Assembly (NCBI RefSeq): GCF_002250055.1
Contig: NZ_CP018866.1
Location: 3,402,501-3,466,500, forward strand
Direction: 5' to 3'
Origin: Sutcliffiella cohnii
GTDB taxonomy: Bacteria; Bacillota; Bacilli; Bacillales; Bacillaceae_I
DNA length: 64,000 bases
Below are positions 38,951 through 49,059 of the stretch, piece by piece. Numbering within the stretch: position 1 is the stretch's first letter; each line of letters starts with the position of its first letter. The notes under the pieces are model-generated. The model was not told where the DNA came from. It searched no databases and was given only the letters and a program-made list of their open reading frames with translations. A program made the position numbers and the translations under genes.

Positions 38951-39265
38951 TTATACTAATGAAGTTAGAAAACTTTCTATTTCTTCCTTAGTTTTACGGT
39001 CTTTACTTACAAACCTACCTGCCTCTTCCCCATTCTTAAAGACGAGAAAACTCGGTATACCAAAAATATTTTGTTCTACGCAAAGATCGATGTACTCATC
39101 TCTATCAACGTAAATAAAAGTATAAATGTTGAACTTCTCCATTATTTCTGGTAAAAACGGTTCTACAAATACGCAATCTGGACACCAACTTGCAGAAAAC
39201 ATGAATACAACATCTTCATTTTCTCGCAAAGCACTAAACTGTTCTACTGATTGTAATTTTTCCAT
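38951..39265 (-). CDS. ytpP: YtpP, thioredoxin-like protein
   Basis: A 104-residue thioredoxin-fold protein with the redox motif SASWCPDC (CPDC) and the cis-proline segment FGIPSFLVF. No signal peptide, so cytoplasmic. It matches B. subtilis YtpP in size and motif; its partner is unknown. It starts 4 bases after the upstream membrane-protein gene ends, with GGGGGAG in that gene's last codons, so the two are coupled. Confidence 0.9.
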   Translation of the reverse strand: MEKLQSVEQFSALRENEDVVFMFSASWCPDCVFVEPFLPEIMEKFNIYTFIYVDRDEYIDLCVEQNIFGIPSFLVFKNGEEAGRFVSKDRKTKEEIESFLTSLV

Positions 39266-39269
39266 TAAT

Positions 39270-40304
39270 TTATTCTCCCCCTGTATTAATCTTCATATCA
39301 CCAAGTTGTATATAGCCTTTTTTCCTCATCCATTCTGACAATAGTAAACTTATCACAGCTGGTGCAACGATGTGAAGTATAACAACTTTTAAAAACACGA
39401 CGGCAGAAAAGCCCATCGAAGTAAACGTCATAATTTGTCCAACGAAACCACTAGTCCCCATCCCTGCCCCTTCAGGTACATTTGTCATTTGAAAAATGGT
39501 AGTCGCAAATGGGGCAACGATTACAGCTGCTATTGTTGGTGGCAATATAATAATTGGTTTTTTTACAATATTAGCTACTTGAAGCATAGAAGTACCGATT
39601 CCTAACGCAAGTAAACCGGACGTTTTATTTTCTCTATAGCTACTAACTGCAAATCCTACCATTTGAGCTGCGCAGCCAATCGTTGCTGCACCGGCGGCTA
39701 TTCCATCAAGCTGGAGCATTATAGCAATAGCTGCAGCTGAAATAGGAGCAGTTAATGCCCATCCCATTAATACTGCAACGATAATCCCCATAATAATTGG
39801 CTGTTGTTCTGTTGCCCAAATAATAACGCTACCGAAGTAATGCAATCCCCCACTAATTGGTGGACCTACAAAAGCGGCTATTAAAAAACCAGAAGCAATG
39901 GTTACAAACGGTGTAACTAAAATATCTACTTTCGTTTCTTTTGATACAAGTTTCCCAACTTCTGTAGCAATAAGTGCAGCAATGAAACTACCAGCTGGAC
40001 CTCCTAATGGCGCACCAGCAGCACCAGCTATTAGTGCAGAGAAAATAACTAACGGTGGAGCTTTTAATCCGTAAGCTACAGCAACCCCAATTGCAGGTCC
40101 CATTAATCCCATCGCAAGTGCTCCCATATCAATTAAATATGTACTTACTGTTGGAAGTAATGTTTGAATCTGTTCACCGACAGTTTTAATAATTAATCCT
40201 ATAATTAAACTAGAGAATAAACCTAGCGCCATATAAGACAAACCGTCAATTAAATATACTTTAATTGATAGGGTTACCCCTTTTTTTTGAAAAAATTGCT
40301 TCAT
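39270..40304 (-). CDS. PTS_EIIC_2-type membrane protein
   Basis: A 344-residue polytopic membrane protein, with about ten hydrophobic helices rich in Gly, Ala and Pro (GAAGAPLGGPAGSFIAA, GTSGFVGQIMTF). This composition matches the PTS_EIIC_2 family, membrane proteins related to PTS IIC subunits but encoded without IIA or IIB; the transported compound is unknown. It starts with AGGAGAG upstream and is followed 4 bases later by ytpP. A redox protein coupled to it may be coincidence. Confidence 0.75.
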   Translation of the reverse strand: MKQFFQKKGVTLSIKVYLIDGLSYMALGLFSSLIIGLIIKTVGEQIQTLLPTVSTYLIDMGALAMGLMGPAIGVAVAYGLKAPPLVIFSALIAGAAGAPLGGPAGSFIAALIATEVGKLVSKETKVDILVTPFVTIASGFLIAAFVGPPISGGLHYFGSVIIWATEQQPIIMGIIVAVLMGWALTAPISAAAIAIMLQLDGIAAGAATIGCAAQMVGFAVSSYRENKTSGLLALGIGTSMLQVANIVKKPIIILPPTIAAVIVAPFATTIFQMTNVPEGAGMGTSGFVGQIMTFTSMGFSAVVFLKVVILHIVAPAVISLLLSEWMRKKGYIQLGDMKINTGGE

Positions 40305-40394
40305 TGTTACTCTCCTTTTATCGTCACTATTCTATTTTTTATCATAACTTATTTGTCGTTCATGTAAAGAGAAAAAAGAATTATCAAACTTTTA

Positions 40395-40423
40395 TTGAGA
40401 AAATGGCGAATTATGTCTATAAT
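40395..40423 (+). promoter_or_regulatory. Sigma-A promoter of the chemoreceptor gene
   Basis: TTGAGA (40395-40400), 17 bases, TATAAT (40418-40423). A vegetative promoter, not the sigma-D form often used for chemotaxis genes. Confidence 0.7.
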
Positions 40424-40493
40424 TGTCTTAATATAATAAATATTTACCAAAATTACATAATTCAATCTTTCTATGTTTCTTATGGGGGTTAAA

Positions 40494-42590
40494 ATGAAAA
40501 CTATTAGAGGAAGAGTTACATTTATTTTACTTACATCAATCATCGGATTTGCAATCGTACTATTATGCAACTTTTTATTTTATTTCGTTCAGAGTAATGC
40601 TAAGCAACAAGAGACAGAACTTCTAGAAGCTGTAAATGGAAGTAAAGAGATTAAATTTCTATTTGCTGATACTAGAAGAAGCGAACAAGAATTTTTGCGT
40701 CAACCTAGTGAAGGATTAGGCAATACTATAAAATTAAATATTGAAGAAATAGTAAACATGTCTAATTCATTATCGGAACAATTTTCTGATTACTCTTCGC
40801 TTGTGGAACACTTTACTAGTATTGAACAATCAGTAACTACTTATTTAGAAGAATTTACTCAGCTAGAAAGTTTATACAAGGAAATTGGATTTGATGCTTA
40901 TATTGGACTCCGTGGAGAAATTCATAGCACAGCCCGGAATTTAACAGTGAATGTTTCTAACAATCAAGAATTAGAATCCACTCTTTTAAATATTCGTCTT
41001 AATGAGCAGCAATATTTAACAACGAGACAAGAAAATGCATACCGTGATTTCAAAAGTGCAGCGGAAAACCTACAATCTCTTCTTTCTGAAAATATAGCAG
41101 AGGGTGAAGAACAATCTCCGGCACATAACTATTTAAATTTATACGTCGAATCTATGGATCAAATTTATCGGAATTATACACAATCAGTTGGGTTGATCCG
41201 TAATTTCGGAGAATTAAGCTCAACAGTTGAAAATAATGTACAAGAAGTTGAAAATGGCGTCTCTACTATTCAAAGAGATTTACAGTCAGACCTTGATAGT
41301 AGGAACCAACTTATTATGACTTTCTCCATTATTATTAGTATCGTGATTCTTCTTTTCTTAAGCATTACTGGCTTTTTCTTAAATCGTAATATTAGAAATT
41401 CTATTCAATCGCTAAAAGATGGAGCAGCAAAAATAGGTAATGGTAATTTTGCATATCGAGTTCCCATTACGACAAAAGATGAAATGGCCGATTTAGCAGC
41501 AACTTTTAATAAAATGGCAGAAACGATGCAAAGTTCTTTACTGAAGATTATGTCTGCTTCCGATAATTTACATTCCGCTTCTCAAAATCTAGCAGCGATT
41601 TCTGAAGAAACGACAGCTCAATCAACGGAAGTAAATGAAGCAATTAAACACGTCGCAACCGGCTCTAGTGAACAAGCTAGTCACATAGAGGAAGGAAATA
41701 CGATATTAATTAATGTAAAAGCAGCAATTGATCGTACTAGACTACTTAGTCAAGAGATAAAGCAAAAAGCAGATCAAGCGCAACTTACTGGTGAAGAAGG
41801 ACTTACAATTGTCGAGGAATTACAATCATCGTCTGAACAATTCTTATCGTTAGCCAATTTATTAACAGAAAGAATTCAACAAACTTCAAAGCAATCACAA
41901 CAAATTAATTCTATTGTAGGAACTATTCAAGAGATTGCAGAAAACACAGATTTACTAGCTTTAAATGCAACGATTGAATCTGCAAGAGCAGGTGATGCTG
42001 GAAGAGGTTTTGCGGTAGTAGCCCAGGAAGTTAGAAAACTTGCGGAACGTTCAAAAGAAGAAGCAATGAATATAAAAAAATTAGTCTCCACCATTAGTAA
42101 ACAGATGGATACTTTGACGGAAGAAGCCGAACAATTAAGTGAATATAGAAACTACCAACGAAAGTCTGTAGCAGATACAAAAAACTCATTTGTAAACATT
42201 ACTAGTAACGTAGGAGAAATACATGCAAAAGTAAGTTCTGTACAAATTGCTGTTGATGAAGTAAATGAATCAAATAATTCTTTAGCTGAAAAGTTAACGG
42301 AAGTTCAATACATTTCCGAACAGGCTGCTGCTACATCTGAAGAAGTTAGTGCATCTAGTGAACATCAAATAGCGGCTATTGAACAAGTAAATGAAGCAGC
42401 TATTTCGTTATCCGATATAGCAACAGAACTTCAAGACGAAGTAAATCAATTCATTGTGGAAGAGCATGCACATAATGAATTGGAAGAAGAGCTTAGTGAA
42501 GATGAGGAACATGTAGAGGAAGAATTAGACGCAGGGAAAGAAAATACGGATGAAACACATAATGAACAGTTCAATGAACCAAAAAAATAA
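40494..42590 (+). CDS. Methyl-accepting chemotaxis protein
   Basis: A 698-residue transmembrane chemoreceptor starting at the ATG at 40494 (GGGGG 5-6 bases before). A first membrane helix (about residues 8-30), a ~245-residue all-helical extracellular domain without a recognised ligand pocket, a second membrane helix (about 275-298), HAMP (about 298-350) and the cytoplasmic signalling coiled coil. The hairpin tip reads [38 protein letters not shown]. The last ~40 residues form a strongly acidic tail ([18 protein letters not shown]) beyond the usual receptor end. It relays to CheA/CheW; the ligand cannot be inferred. Confidence 0.94.
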   Translation: MKTIRGRVTFILLTSIIGFAIVLLCNFLFYFVQSNAKQQETELLEAVNGSKEIKFLFADTRRSEQEFLRQPSEGLGNTIKLNIEEIVNMSNSLSEQFSDYSSLVEHFTSIEQSVTTYLEEFTQLESLYKEIGFDAYIGLRGEIHSTARNLTVNVSNNQELESTLLNIRLNEQQYLTTRQENAYRDFKSAAENLQSLLSENIAEGEEQSPAHNYLNLYVESMDQIYRNYTQSVGLIRNFGELSSTVENNVQEVENGVSTIQRDLQSDLDSRNQLIMTFSIIISIVILLFLSITGFFLNRNIRNSIQSLKDGAAKIGNGNFAYRVPITTKDEMADLAATFNKMAETMQSSLLKIMSASDNLHSASQNLAAISEETTAQSTEVNEAIKHVATGSSEQASHIEEGNTILINVKAAIDRTRLLSQEIKQKADQAQLTGEEGLTIVEELQSSSEQFLSLANLLTERIQQTSKQSQQINSIVGTIQEIAENTDLLALNATIESARAGDAGRGFAVVAQEVRKLAERSKEEAMNIKKLVSTISKQMDTLTEEAEQLSEYRNYQRKSVADTKNSFVNITSNVGEIHAKVSSVQIAVDEVNESNNSLAEKLTEVQYISEQAAATSEEVSASSEHQIAAIEQVNEAAISLSDIATELQDEVNQFIVEEHAHNELEEELSEDEEHVEEELDAGKENTDETHNEQFNEPKK

Positions 42591-42595
42591 TTTAA

Positions 42596-42629
42596 AAAAA
42601 GTTGAGTCTAATGAAGGACTCAACTTTTT
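42596..42629 (+). terminator. Terminator of the chemoreceptor gene
   Basis: AAAAAGTTGAGTC pairs with GACTCAACTTTTT around an 8-base loop. Confidence 0.9.
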
Positions 42630-42775
42630 CTATTGTTAAAATATATCTTAAAAATAAGCTTCATTAGGAAAAAACATCACTTGCATTGGTTTCTACCTTA
42701 AAATACATTTAAGTTAGCTTGTCCCTATTCAATACACTGTCAGTTCTAATCTTTGAAAAGAATACTTTAAAGGGA

Positions 42776-43306
42776 TTATTCTTCTCCTTCAAGATTGACA
42801 GATGAAACAATTTCCACCATTTTTCGAACGCTATCTTCCATGTTGTTCGTATCGGTAACTGTTGTTATTTTAACTCCACCTATTCCAAATGTTACTTCGT
42901 ATTCTCCGTCTTTTTGTTGTTCTTTATCAATAATTAAATAGACAAATTTGTTGTCTTTCATAAATGATTCATTAATTAATACATTATTGTATGAAAGTAG
43001 TGTAGATTCAAAGACAACTTTTGAATCGTCCTGCTCAAATGGGTTAACAAAAAGGATGTACAATTGTTCTTTATCATTGAGGACTACATTATTAGAACCT
43101 TCTATATCTTCATCTACTGTAAATCCACTAGGTATATAATATGTAAAATCTTCTCCTTCAGCTGTTCCTTCCATTGGTTCCATTTCAAGTGTCTGCTCTA
43201 ATGCCAGTTCTGCGTTGCCTAATGCATCCTTTTCTGATACATTACATGCCGTTAATAAAAGGAGACTTAATAGAAAGACAATACTGACGAAGATTCGTTT
43301 ATTCAA
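42776..43306 (-). CDS. Putative lipoprotein of unknown function
   Basis: A 176-residue protein with a lipoprotein signal: MNKRIF, a hydrophobic stretch and the lipobox LLTAC, so the mature protein would be anchored by its cysteine on the outer face of the membrane. The body is acidic, with strands such as FTYYIPSGFTVDEDIE; no family recognised. GGAGTGG precedes the start. It stands alone, convergent with the chemoreceptor and divergent from ytoQ. Confidence 0.75.
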   Translation of the reverse strand: MNKRIFVSIVFLLSLLLLTACNVSEKDALGNAELALEQTLEMEPMEGTAEGEDFTYYIPSGFTVDEDIEGSNNVVLNDKEQLYILFVNPFEQDDSKVVFESTLLSYNNVLINESFMKDNKFVYLIIDKEQQKDGEYEVTFGIGGVKITTVTDTNNMEDSVRKMVEIVSSVNLEGEE

Positions 43307-43533
43307 TGTGTTCCACTCCTATACACTAATTTAACAATTTTACTCACTAATTCTATATTACCGAACTAAAATCGAAGACTCAAGACTATTTTACTATTAT
43401 ATTATCTAAATTTTCCGTTTTTTCGCAACTCTACTTCATACTTACTATGCTAATCAGTTTCAATATTCCCGTTTCCTATGATAGACTAAAATGTAGATGT
43501 TGTAAAAAATAAACTATATAGGGAGGTATGAAC

Positions 43534-43974
43534 TTGAATTTACTTGTATATCTCGCCGGAGAAATTCATAGTAATTGGAGAGAGGAAATTCAAGAAAAGG
43601 CCAAGGCATTACAGCTCGATATTCAATTTGTTAGCCCAATGACAGATCATCATCGATCTGACCATATCGGAGAAGAAATACTCGGTAAACAACCTAATGC
43701 TATTACAAAAGATGAAGCTGCTTCTCAAATTAACAACTTACGTACTACTATATTAATGAAAAAAGCAGATTTAGTAATTGCCCTATTTGGCGAAAAGTAT
43801 AAACAATGGAATACAGCAATGGATGCTAGCACTGCAATTGCCCTTCAAAAACCATTAATATTAATTCGTCCTGAATCGTTACACCATCCATTAAAAGAGC
43901 TTTCTAATAAAGCAGATGTAACGGTTGAAACCGTTAATCAAGCTATTAAAATTCTTAGCTATATTTATGAATAA
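43534..43974 (+). CDS. ytoQ: YtoQ family protein
   Basis: A 146-residue protein very like B. subtilis YtoQ, related to nucleoside 2-deoxyribosyltransferases (LVYLAGEIHSNWREE, EKYKQWNTAMDASTA, RPESLHHPLKELS). Catalytic activity is not established. Start: TTG at 43534, because GGGAGG (43521-43526) stands 7 bases before it, whereas the in-frame ATG at 43528 is only one base from that sequence. The resulting N-terminus MNLLVYLAGEI fits the family. Confidence 0.9.
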   Translation: MNLLVYLAGEIHSNWREEIQEKAKALQLDIQFVSPMTDHHRSDHIGEEILGKQPNAITKDEAASQINNLRTTILMKKADLVIALFGEKYKQWNTAMDASTAIALQKPLILIRPESLHHPLKELSNKADVTVETVNQAIKILSYIYE

Positions 43975-43989
43975 TTGAAAATGAAGTAA

Positions 43990-44027
43990 AAGTATAGCTT
44001 AGCTTTTTCTACTAAGCTATACTTTTT
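43990..44027 (+). terminator. Terminator of ytoQ, shared with the M15 peptidase
   Basis: AAGTATAGCTTAG pairs with CTAAGCTATACTT around a 9-base loop, followed by T7; the arms are also A-rich on the opposite side. Confidence 0.9.
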
Positions 44028-44034
44028 TTAAAAT

Positions 44035-44760
44035 TTATCTCCACCACCAAGATCTAGAACCGTACGGATATTCTACTCTACTATCCATATGAGTAAAACT
44101 ACTTTCACTATAAATACCACTAAAACCGGATGTTTTCGCAGCATTTTGTATCGTACTATTTGATACACCTGACACTCTAATATCTGCCGCTATCCCGTAC
44201 GTATGTTGACTATTAGAAGCCCCTCCTACATTTCGGTTATGAGATACACTTCTAAACCCCGAATTAACAATAATTGGCTTGTTTCCAAGCTTTACACGTA
44301 CAGCTTCTAGCTTGTACATCATTCGCCTTACATTTTCTCGAACTGTCGCCTCACTAACATTACCACCTCTAAATCCACTACCATCTTTGGAATGGAATTC
44401 GCTATAATTAAAATGTTTCGTTCCATTAGACCGTTCAAGGTCATTTAAGACCGCTTGTGTTTGAGGACCAACGATACCATCTACTGAGAGTCCGTATGCT
44501 CGTTGAAATCTTTTGACTGCAGCTGTTGTTTGCGGGCCAAATTGACCATCTACACCGACATAAGTTTGGGTTGGAGAATCAGCTGCCCAACCTGCAACAC
44601 GAATTTGAAGTTCTCTAACATCCGCCCCTGAGTGACCTTCTCTTAATGTACGATCCCAATTGTATGCACTCGCCTCTGGAGCCGAAAAAATCGAAACACC
44701 TATCCCTACTAACAACATTAAACAAAAGCTAAATAAATATTTTACTAGTTTCCCTCTCAC
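44035..44760 (-). CDS. Secreted peptidoglycan-binding M15-type peptidase
   Basis: A 241-residue exported cell-wall enzyme starting at GTG (44760) behind AGGGAGAGGG. Signal peptide: KYLFSFCLMLLVGIGVSIF with cleavage near PEASA. Residues about 40-110 are a PG_binding_1 domain (GHSGADVRELQIRVAG, VDGQFGPQTTAAVKRFQ). The C-terminal domain is peptidase M15-like (D-Ala-D-Ala or endopeptidase type) with zinc-ligand segments SQHTYGIAADI and SFTHMD, plus SGFRSVSHN. It probably trims stem peptides of peptidoglycan. Not part of the B. subtilis order at this place. Confidence 0.87.
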   Translation of the reverse strand: MRGKLVKYLFSFCLMLLVGIGVSIFSAPEASAYNWDRTLREGHSGADVRELQIRVAGWAADSPTQTYVGVDGQFGPQTTAAVKRFQRAYGLSVDGIVGPQTQAVLNDLERSNGTKHFNYSEFHSKDGSGFRGGNVSEATVRENVRRMMYKLEAVRVKLGNKPIIVNSGFRSVSHNRNVGGASNSQHTYGIAADIRVSGVSNSTIQNAAKTSGFSGIYSESSFTHMDSRVEYPYGSRSWWWR

Positions 44761-44931
44761 TTCTATCCCTCTCCCTAATAAAGAAATATCAAGGTTAATT
44801 AACCATGCTTATGAGCTCATTAAATATGTATCCTACTTTAAGAGATTTAGAAGTGTTTTTATAAAATCAGTAATAAGTTACTAAACTATTAATAAAAATA
44901 AGGATTGCTAGTAATTCTATCTACTTACTTT

Positions 44932-45459
44932 TTACTTTTTATTTTTCATTACATATTGCCATTGACCTAGTAACAGTTTTACAACATGTTCAAACATAGC
45001 AGCTCTATTCATTGCTCCATCAGTAAATATTCCTATTGCTCCTTCTTTTTTTCGAATGCCTTCTTTGCTGCAATATTGATCCATTAAATCTCCAAGTTCT
45101 TTTCCTGCTAGTAATTGATCCTTAAACTCGATTGGTAGTGGGATTTTAGCACCACTGGCACTAAACTCCTCTCCATTTTTAGTAACTAGTGCACCCCAAT
45201 TACATAAATATATCGTCTCATTCATCATTACAACACCGCCCTCTAGACCAATTCCAATTGTTCCATTGTTAAGAACTAAAGCATTCTTTGCGCGATTAAT
45301 AGCTCCCTTAGCAGTTTCTTCATCCCCGATTGGTTGGGCCTTAACGCCAGAAGGAGCATTTACTGTCAAAACGTTCCCTTCTATTTGTAAGCTAGACAAA
45401 GCATTTTTTAATGCACGTATTTTAGTAGGGTTGTTCGACCCGATAATAAACGTTTCCAA
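44932..45459 (-). CDS. DUF84 (YjjX-like) inosine/xanthosine triphosphatase
   Basis: A 175-residue DUF84 protein related to the ITP/XTP pyrophosphatase fold, which cleans deaminated purine nucleotides in the cytoplasm. IIGSNNPTKIRAL at the N-terminus and GIGLEGGVV are family hallmarks. The start is TTG at 45459 with GGAGGT 7 bases before; the in-frame ATG at 45474 overlaps that site. It follows ytoP but a hairpin lies between them. Confidence 0.85.
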   Translation of the reverse strand: METFIIGSNNPTKIRALKNALSSLQIEGNVLTVNAPSGVKAQPIGDEETAKGAINRAKNALVLNNGTIGIGLEGGVVMMNETIYLCNWGALVTKNGEEFSASGAKIPLPIEFKDQLLAGKELGDLMDQYCSKEGIRKKEGAIGIFTDGAMNRAAMFEHVVKLLLGQWQYVMKNKK

Positions 45460-45484
45460 ATTTCTTACCTCCATAAATCATCGG

Positions 45485-45516
45485 AAAAGCGATGAGGCCA
45501 ATTCCTCATCGCTTTT
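45485..45516 (-). terminator. Terminator of ytoP
   Basis: AAAAGCGATGAGG / CCTCATCGCTTTT with a 6-base loop. The tail after the stem on the minus strand has only four T, so partial read-through into the DUF84 gene is possible. Confidence 0.75.
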
Positions 45517-45528
45517 CTTTCCTTTTTA

Positions 45529-46599
45529 TTATCTTGCTTTTATTGATTCTACTGTTGAACGGTCTGATGATTTCACTAGCTTCACTAATAATTCTTTTGC
45601 TGCTGCATAGTCATCAACATGAACGATAGATGCGTGTGTATGAATATAACGCGAGCAAATTCCAACTACTGCTGAAGGAACTCCTTCATTAGAAATATGA
45701 ACTCTTCCAGCATCTGTACCACCTTGTGAAATGAAATACTGATAAGGAATATTATTAGATTCTGCTGTATCTAAAATAAAATCCTTCATTCCTTGATGTG
45801 TAATCATGGAACGGTCAAATATTCTTAAGAGAGCTCCTTTTCCTAATTGACCAAATTCGTTTTTGTCTCCAGTCATATCATTAGCTGGCGATGCATCTAG
45901 AGCAAAGAAAATATCCGGCTTAATCATATTTGCTGCTGTCTGTGCACCGCGAAGACCAACTTCCTCTTGAACCGTTGCACCAGAATATAAAATGTTCGGA
46001 ATTGTTTCTCCTTGAAGTTCCTTTAATAGTTCAATCGATAAACCACAACCGTAACGGTTATCCCACGCCTTCGCTAACAATTTCTTTTCATTCGCCATCG
46101 GTGTAAAAGGACAGATTGGAACAATTTGTTGACCTGGTTTAATACCAATACGTAGAGCATCCTCTTTATTATCAGCACCAATATCAATTAACATGTTTTT
46201 AATTTCCATCGGCTTACTACGTTTCGCCTCGTCTAATAAATGTGGTGGAATAGAACCAACTACGCCAATAACCGGGCCGTTATCTGTAATGACTTGCACA
46301 CGTTGAGCTAATAGTACTTGACTCCACCAGCCACCAAGTGTTTGGAATCGTAGCATTCCATTTTCCGTAATCGACGTAACCATAAAACCAACTTCATCCA
46401 TATGACCTGCTACCATTATAGTTGGACCGTTTTGATCTCCTCGTTTTACCCCAAACACACTTCCTAGTTTATCTTGCACAATTTCATCCGAATACTTTTC
46501 TAACTCGGATCGCATAAATTTACGAACTTGATGTTCAAAACCCGGGGCACCAGGTAATTCTGTTAACGTTTGAAATAATTGCTTCGTTTCATTATTCAT
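45529..46599 (-). CDS. ytoP: M42-family aminopeptidase YtoP
   Basis: A 356-residue cobalt/zinc aminopeptidase of the glutamyl/deblocking M42 family; cytoplasmic, tetrahedral dodecamers in the family. Metal-ligand and catalytic segments: [39 protein letters not shown] and [16 protein letters not shown] precedes the ATG. Position between ytoQ and ytzB as in B. subtilis. The 256 bases upstream to ytzB are a divergent promoter region with no further feature seen. Confidence 0.95.
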   Translation of the reverse strand: MNNETKQLFQTLTELPGAPGFEHQVRKFMRSELEKYSDEIVQDKLGSVFGVKRGDQNGPTIMVAGHMDEVGFMVTSITENGMLRFQTLGGWWSQVLLAQRVQVITDNGPVIGVVGSIPPHLLDEAKRSKPMEIKNMLIDIGADNKEDALRIGIKPGQQIVPICPFTPMANEKKLLAKAWDNRYGCGLSIELLKELQGETIPNILYSGATVQEEVGLRGAQTAANMIKPDIFFALDASPANDMTGDKNEFGQLGKGALLRIFDRSMITHQGMKDFILDTAESNNIPYQYFISQGGTDAGRVHISNEGVPSAVVGICSRYIHTHASIVHVDDYAAAKELLVKLVKSSDRSTVESIKAR

Positions 46600-46855
46600 A
46601 TGTAGTTCCCCTTTTCTTTTCTAATGTATTTAGATTATCTAAATATTTTTATTATTATTGTACCGAACTTTTTCCGCTCTTTCCAGTTACTAGTTACAAT
46701 TCTTTTTAAATAAATGTATAATGAAACGGAGAAGACATTCGCCTAATACTGTTATATAAAAAATTTCTTTTCTAAAGCTAAAATAAGAATCCTTTTAAAG
46801 CATACACTAAAGCTAAAAGGCTATAGATAGTATTACCTAAAGAGGAGGGATAATA

Positions 46856-47179
46856 TTGAAGTGGAAAACATTTCTCTTAGGTGCTGGTGTTGGAGTAGCT
46901 GCTGCTCTCCTTGTACATCAAGCAACTAAAGATCAGCCCATTAGACCTGAAAAAGCGTTAAAAATTGCGAAAGATGCTTTCAAGCAGAAAGGACCAGTGG
47001 ATGGAAGTTGGATTCATATGGTACCTGAAAAATATTTCCGTAATGAAGTACCTCACGATGTATTCCGAGGAGGAATATCGAGAAGAGTAAATGGCGAATT
47101 AGAACAATATGAATTTATCGTTGATAAGCTGAATGGAACTATATTAGATGTACAAAAGCTTGATCCTGTGGGAGTTTAA
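46856..47179 (+). CDS. ytzB: YtzB, PepSY-like membrane-anchored protein
   Basis: A 107-residue protein with a hydrophobic N-terminal helix (FLLGAGVGVAAALLVH) and a PepSY-like domain (EKALKIAKDAFKQKGPVDGS, YEFIVDKLNGTILDVQ). It should face the outside of the membrane; function unknown. It starts at TTG (46856) after AGAGGAGGG; there is no closer ATG, so the TTG start is firm. Same position as in B. subtilis. Confidence 0.88.
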   Translation: MKWKTFLLGAGVGVAAALLVHQATKDQPIRPEKALKIAKDAFKQKGPVDGSWIHMVPEKYFRNEVPHDVFRGGISRRVNGELEQYEFIVDKLNGTILDVQKLDPVGV

Positions 47180-47229
47180 GGGGATAAGAGCGTTAACACT
47201 TCAAATATTCCTGATTGTTCCTTAACCGT

Positions 47230-47262
47230 AAAAAGCGCTGACTGTCATGTCAACGCTTTTAT
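47230..47262. terminator. Terminator between ytzB and ytnP
   Basis: AAAAGCGCTGAC / GTCAACGCTTTT with a 6-base loop; serves the converging genes. Confidence 0.8.
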
Positions 47263-47294
47263 TTTATATAATACATCTTTTAAAAAATAGGTCA

Positions 47295-48143
47295 TTAACG
47301 AACCCTTTTAACACTATCTGTTATCGTAAAGGAGTCATCCCATTTTATCGCACGGTAATAAGCATCATGATAAAAAGTATACCAAGCATTTTGCTTTTGT
47401 CCGTATTGTAACCACTTTTCTTTAGCAAAAATAGAAGTCATTGGATAATCATCGTATGCCATTACCCAAAGTGGTGGTTGATGTGCATGGGTTGCCATTA
47501 AATCAGCAAGATGTAGCACCATCTCCCCTCCGTTTATTATCTCAATAATTGAGTGACCATCACTATGACCACCTGTATGAATCATTCGAATTCCTTCGAT
47601 AATTGTAATTTCTTCTTGAAACGTTCTTATTTGATGTTGAATGCTTTTCCAATTCATTTCCCAATATGTATTTTTTGATCTCACGTTTGGATTTCTCATT
47701 TCATCCCACTCTATTTGGGAAGCGTAAATGGTTGCATTCGGAAAGACTGGTTGGTAATCTTGCTTCTCTTCATCCCAAACGGTTAATCCACATGAATGGT
47801 CATAATGCAAATGTGTCATGAGAATGATATCAATATCATGTACAGTTAACCCTAATGCTTCTAAATTGTTTTGAACATGTGATTCAGATAAAACCCCAAA
47901 ATTTCTTTTTTGTTTTTCTGTTAGTTTGCCATTACCAATTCCTGATTCAATTAATATATTTTCATTACCTGTTTGTAGCAATATCGGATCTGTACGAAGC
48001 TCAATTTGATTTTTTTCATTTACCCCATATTTTCTGTCCCATAACGGCTTAGGAACTACTCCAAACATCGCTCCACCATCTAAGTGTGTTACTCCCCCAT
48101 CTAACCACGTCAGTTTCCAAGCGCCTAATTTTAAAGTTTCCAT
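47295..48143 (-). CDS. ytnP: YtnP, metallo-beta-lactamase-fold lactonase
   Basis: A 282-residue cytoplasmic metallo-hydrolase. The dinuclear-zinc motif HxHxDH is THLHYDHS, with further ligands in [11 protein letters not shown] and [11 protein letters not shown]. subtilis YtnP is a lactonase that degrades signalling lactones (quorum quenching) and is nearly the same length. Start as given with GGGAGG upstream; transcribed away from trmB's end. Confidence 0.92.
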   Translation of the reverse strand: METLKLGAWKLTWLDGGVTHLDGGAMFGVVPKPLWDRKYGVNEKNQIELRTDPILLQTGNENILIESGIGNGKLTEKQKRNFGVLSESHVQNNLEALGLTVHDIDIILMTHLHYDHSCGLTVWDEEKQDYQPVFPNATIYASQIEWDEMRNPNVRSKNTYWEMNWKSIQHQIRTFQEEITIIEGIRMIHTGGHSDGHSIIEIINGGEMVLHLADLMATHAHQPPLWVMAYDDYPMTSIFAKEKWLQYGQKQNAWYTFYHDAYYRAIKWDDSFTITDSVKRVR

Positions 48144-48220
48144 TGCATTCCCTCCCTTTTCCTATTGTATCATCGTGACCGTAAAGTCGCATTATTCAAT
48201 TAATAGAAATATACATGTTA

Positions 48221-48246
48221 AAAGCTAGGCCTATTAGACCTAGCTT
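48221..48246 (-). terminator. Terminator of trmB
   Basis: AAGCTAGG / CCTAGCTT with a 9-base loop; short T tail on the minus strand (TTTTAAC). Confidence 0.65.
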
Positions 48247-48252
48247 CTCTTT

Positions 48253-48891
48253 TTATACAAATTGAACTTCACAGCGATAAATAGGTTGTCCCATTTCAGA
48301 AAACTTTTTCTCATACTCGGTCATTATATTACCTTCGAAGTTACTTTTATGAAGGTCTAAACTAATATAATTTAGTTTCAGACCATATTCATTAAAACTT
48401 AATAATGAAAATTCGAATAAACCACGGTTATCTGTTTTAAAATGAATTTCTCCATTATCAATTAAAATTTCCTTGTATATATCAAGGAAGCCTTTATAAG
48501 TTAACCTTCTTTTCTCATGTCTTTTTTTCGGCCAAGGATCCGAAAAATTTAAATAAACTTGCCCTATTTCAGAAGGAGCGAAGTAATTTAGCAAATCAGC
48601 TGCATTCACTTGTAATAATTTTACATTAGGAGCCCCTAATTCAATTACACGTTCTAAAGCTTTTACAATAACACTTTCAAAAAGTTCAATTCCTATATAG
48701 TTAATATGCGGGTTTGCTTTAGCCATACCAGTTATGAAGCTTCCTTTACCAGTTCCAACCTCTATATGAATCGGATTATCGTTACCAAACAACTTATGCC
48801 AATTCCCTTTTAACTCCTCAGGATTAGGAATAATGTATTGTGGATTTTGAGCGATAAAATCACTTGCCCAAGGCTTATTACGAATTCTCAT
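48253..48891 (-). CDS. trmB: tRNA (guanine-N7)-methyltransferase
   Basis: Forms m7G46 in the variable loop of tRNAs using S-adenosylmethionine. The 212-residue protein shows motif [26 protein letters not shown], and the family hallmark [17 protein letters not shown]. Size and position (ytnP-trmB-ytzH-ytmP) match B. subtilis. Confidence 0.97.
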   Translation of the reverse strand: MRIRNKPWASDFIAQNPQYIIPNPEELKGNWHKLFGNDNPIHIEVGTGKGSFITGMAKANPHINYIGIELFESVIVKALERVIELGAPNVKLLQVNAADLLNYFAPSEIGQVYLNFSDPWPKKRHEKRRLTYKGFLDIYKEILIDNGEIHFKTDNRGLFEFSLLSFNEYGLKLNYISLDLHKSNFEGNIMTEYEKKFSEMGQPIYRCEVQFV

Positions 48892-48964
48892 GATAGCACC
48901 TCATCTTATTCATTTGTATAGTACAACTTTCTGTTATTTATAAATACATGTAATGAAACAAAGG

Positions 48965-48997
48965 AAAAAACCGATCTAAAGGGAAAGACCGATTTTT
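48965..48997 (-). terminator. Minus-strand terminator upstream of trmB
   Basis: On the minus strand AAAAATCGGTCT pairs (with G-U pairs) with AGATCGGTTTTTT. The mispairs are G-U only on this strand, so it probably stops transcripts coming from ytmP through the antisense of ytzH. Confidence 0.6.
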
Positions 48998-49059
48998 GTC
49001 ATGTATAAGAATATGAAAACCGTCAAACTCTATTTATAGTCATGTGAAAAGGAGTGTAA

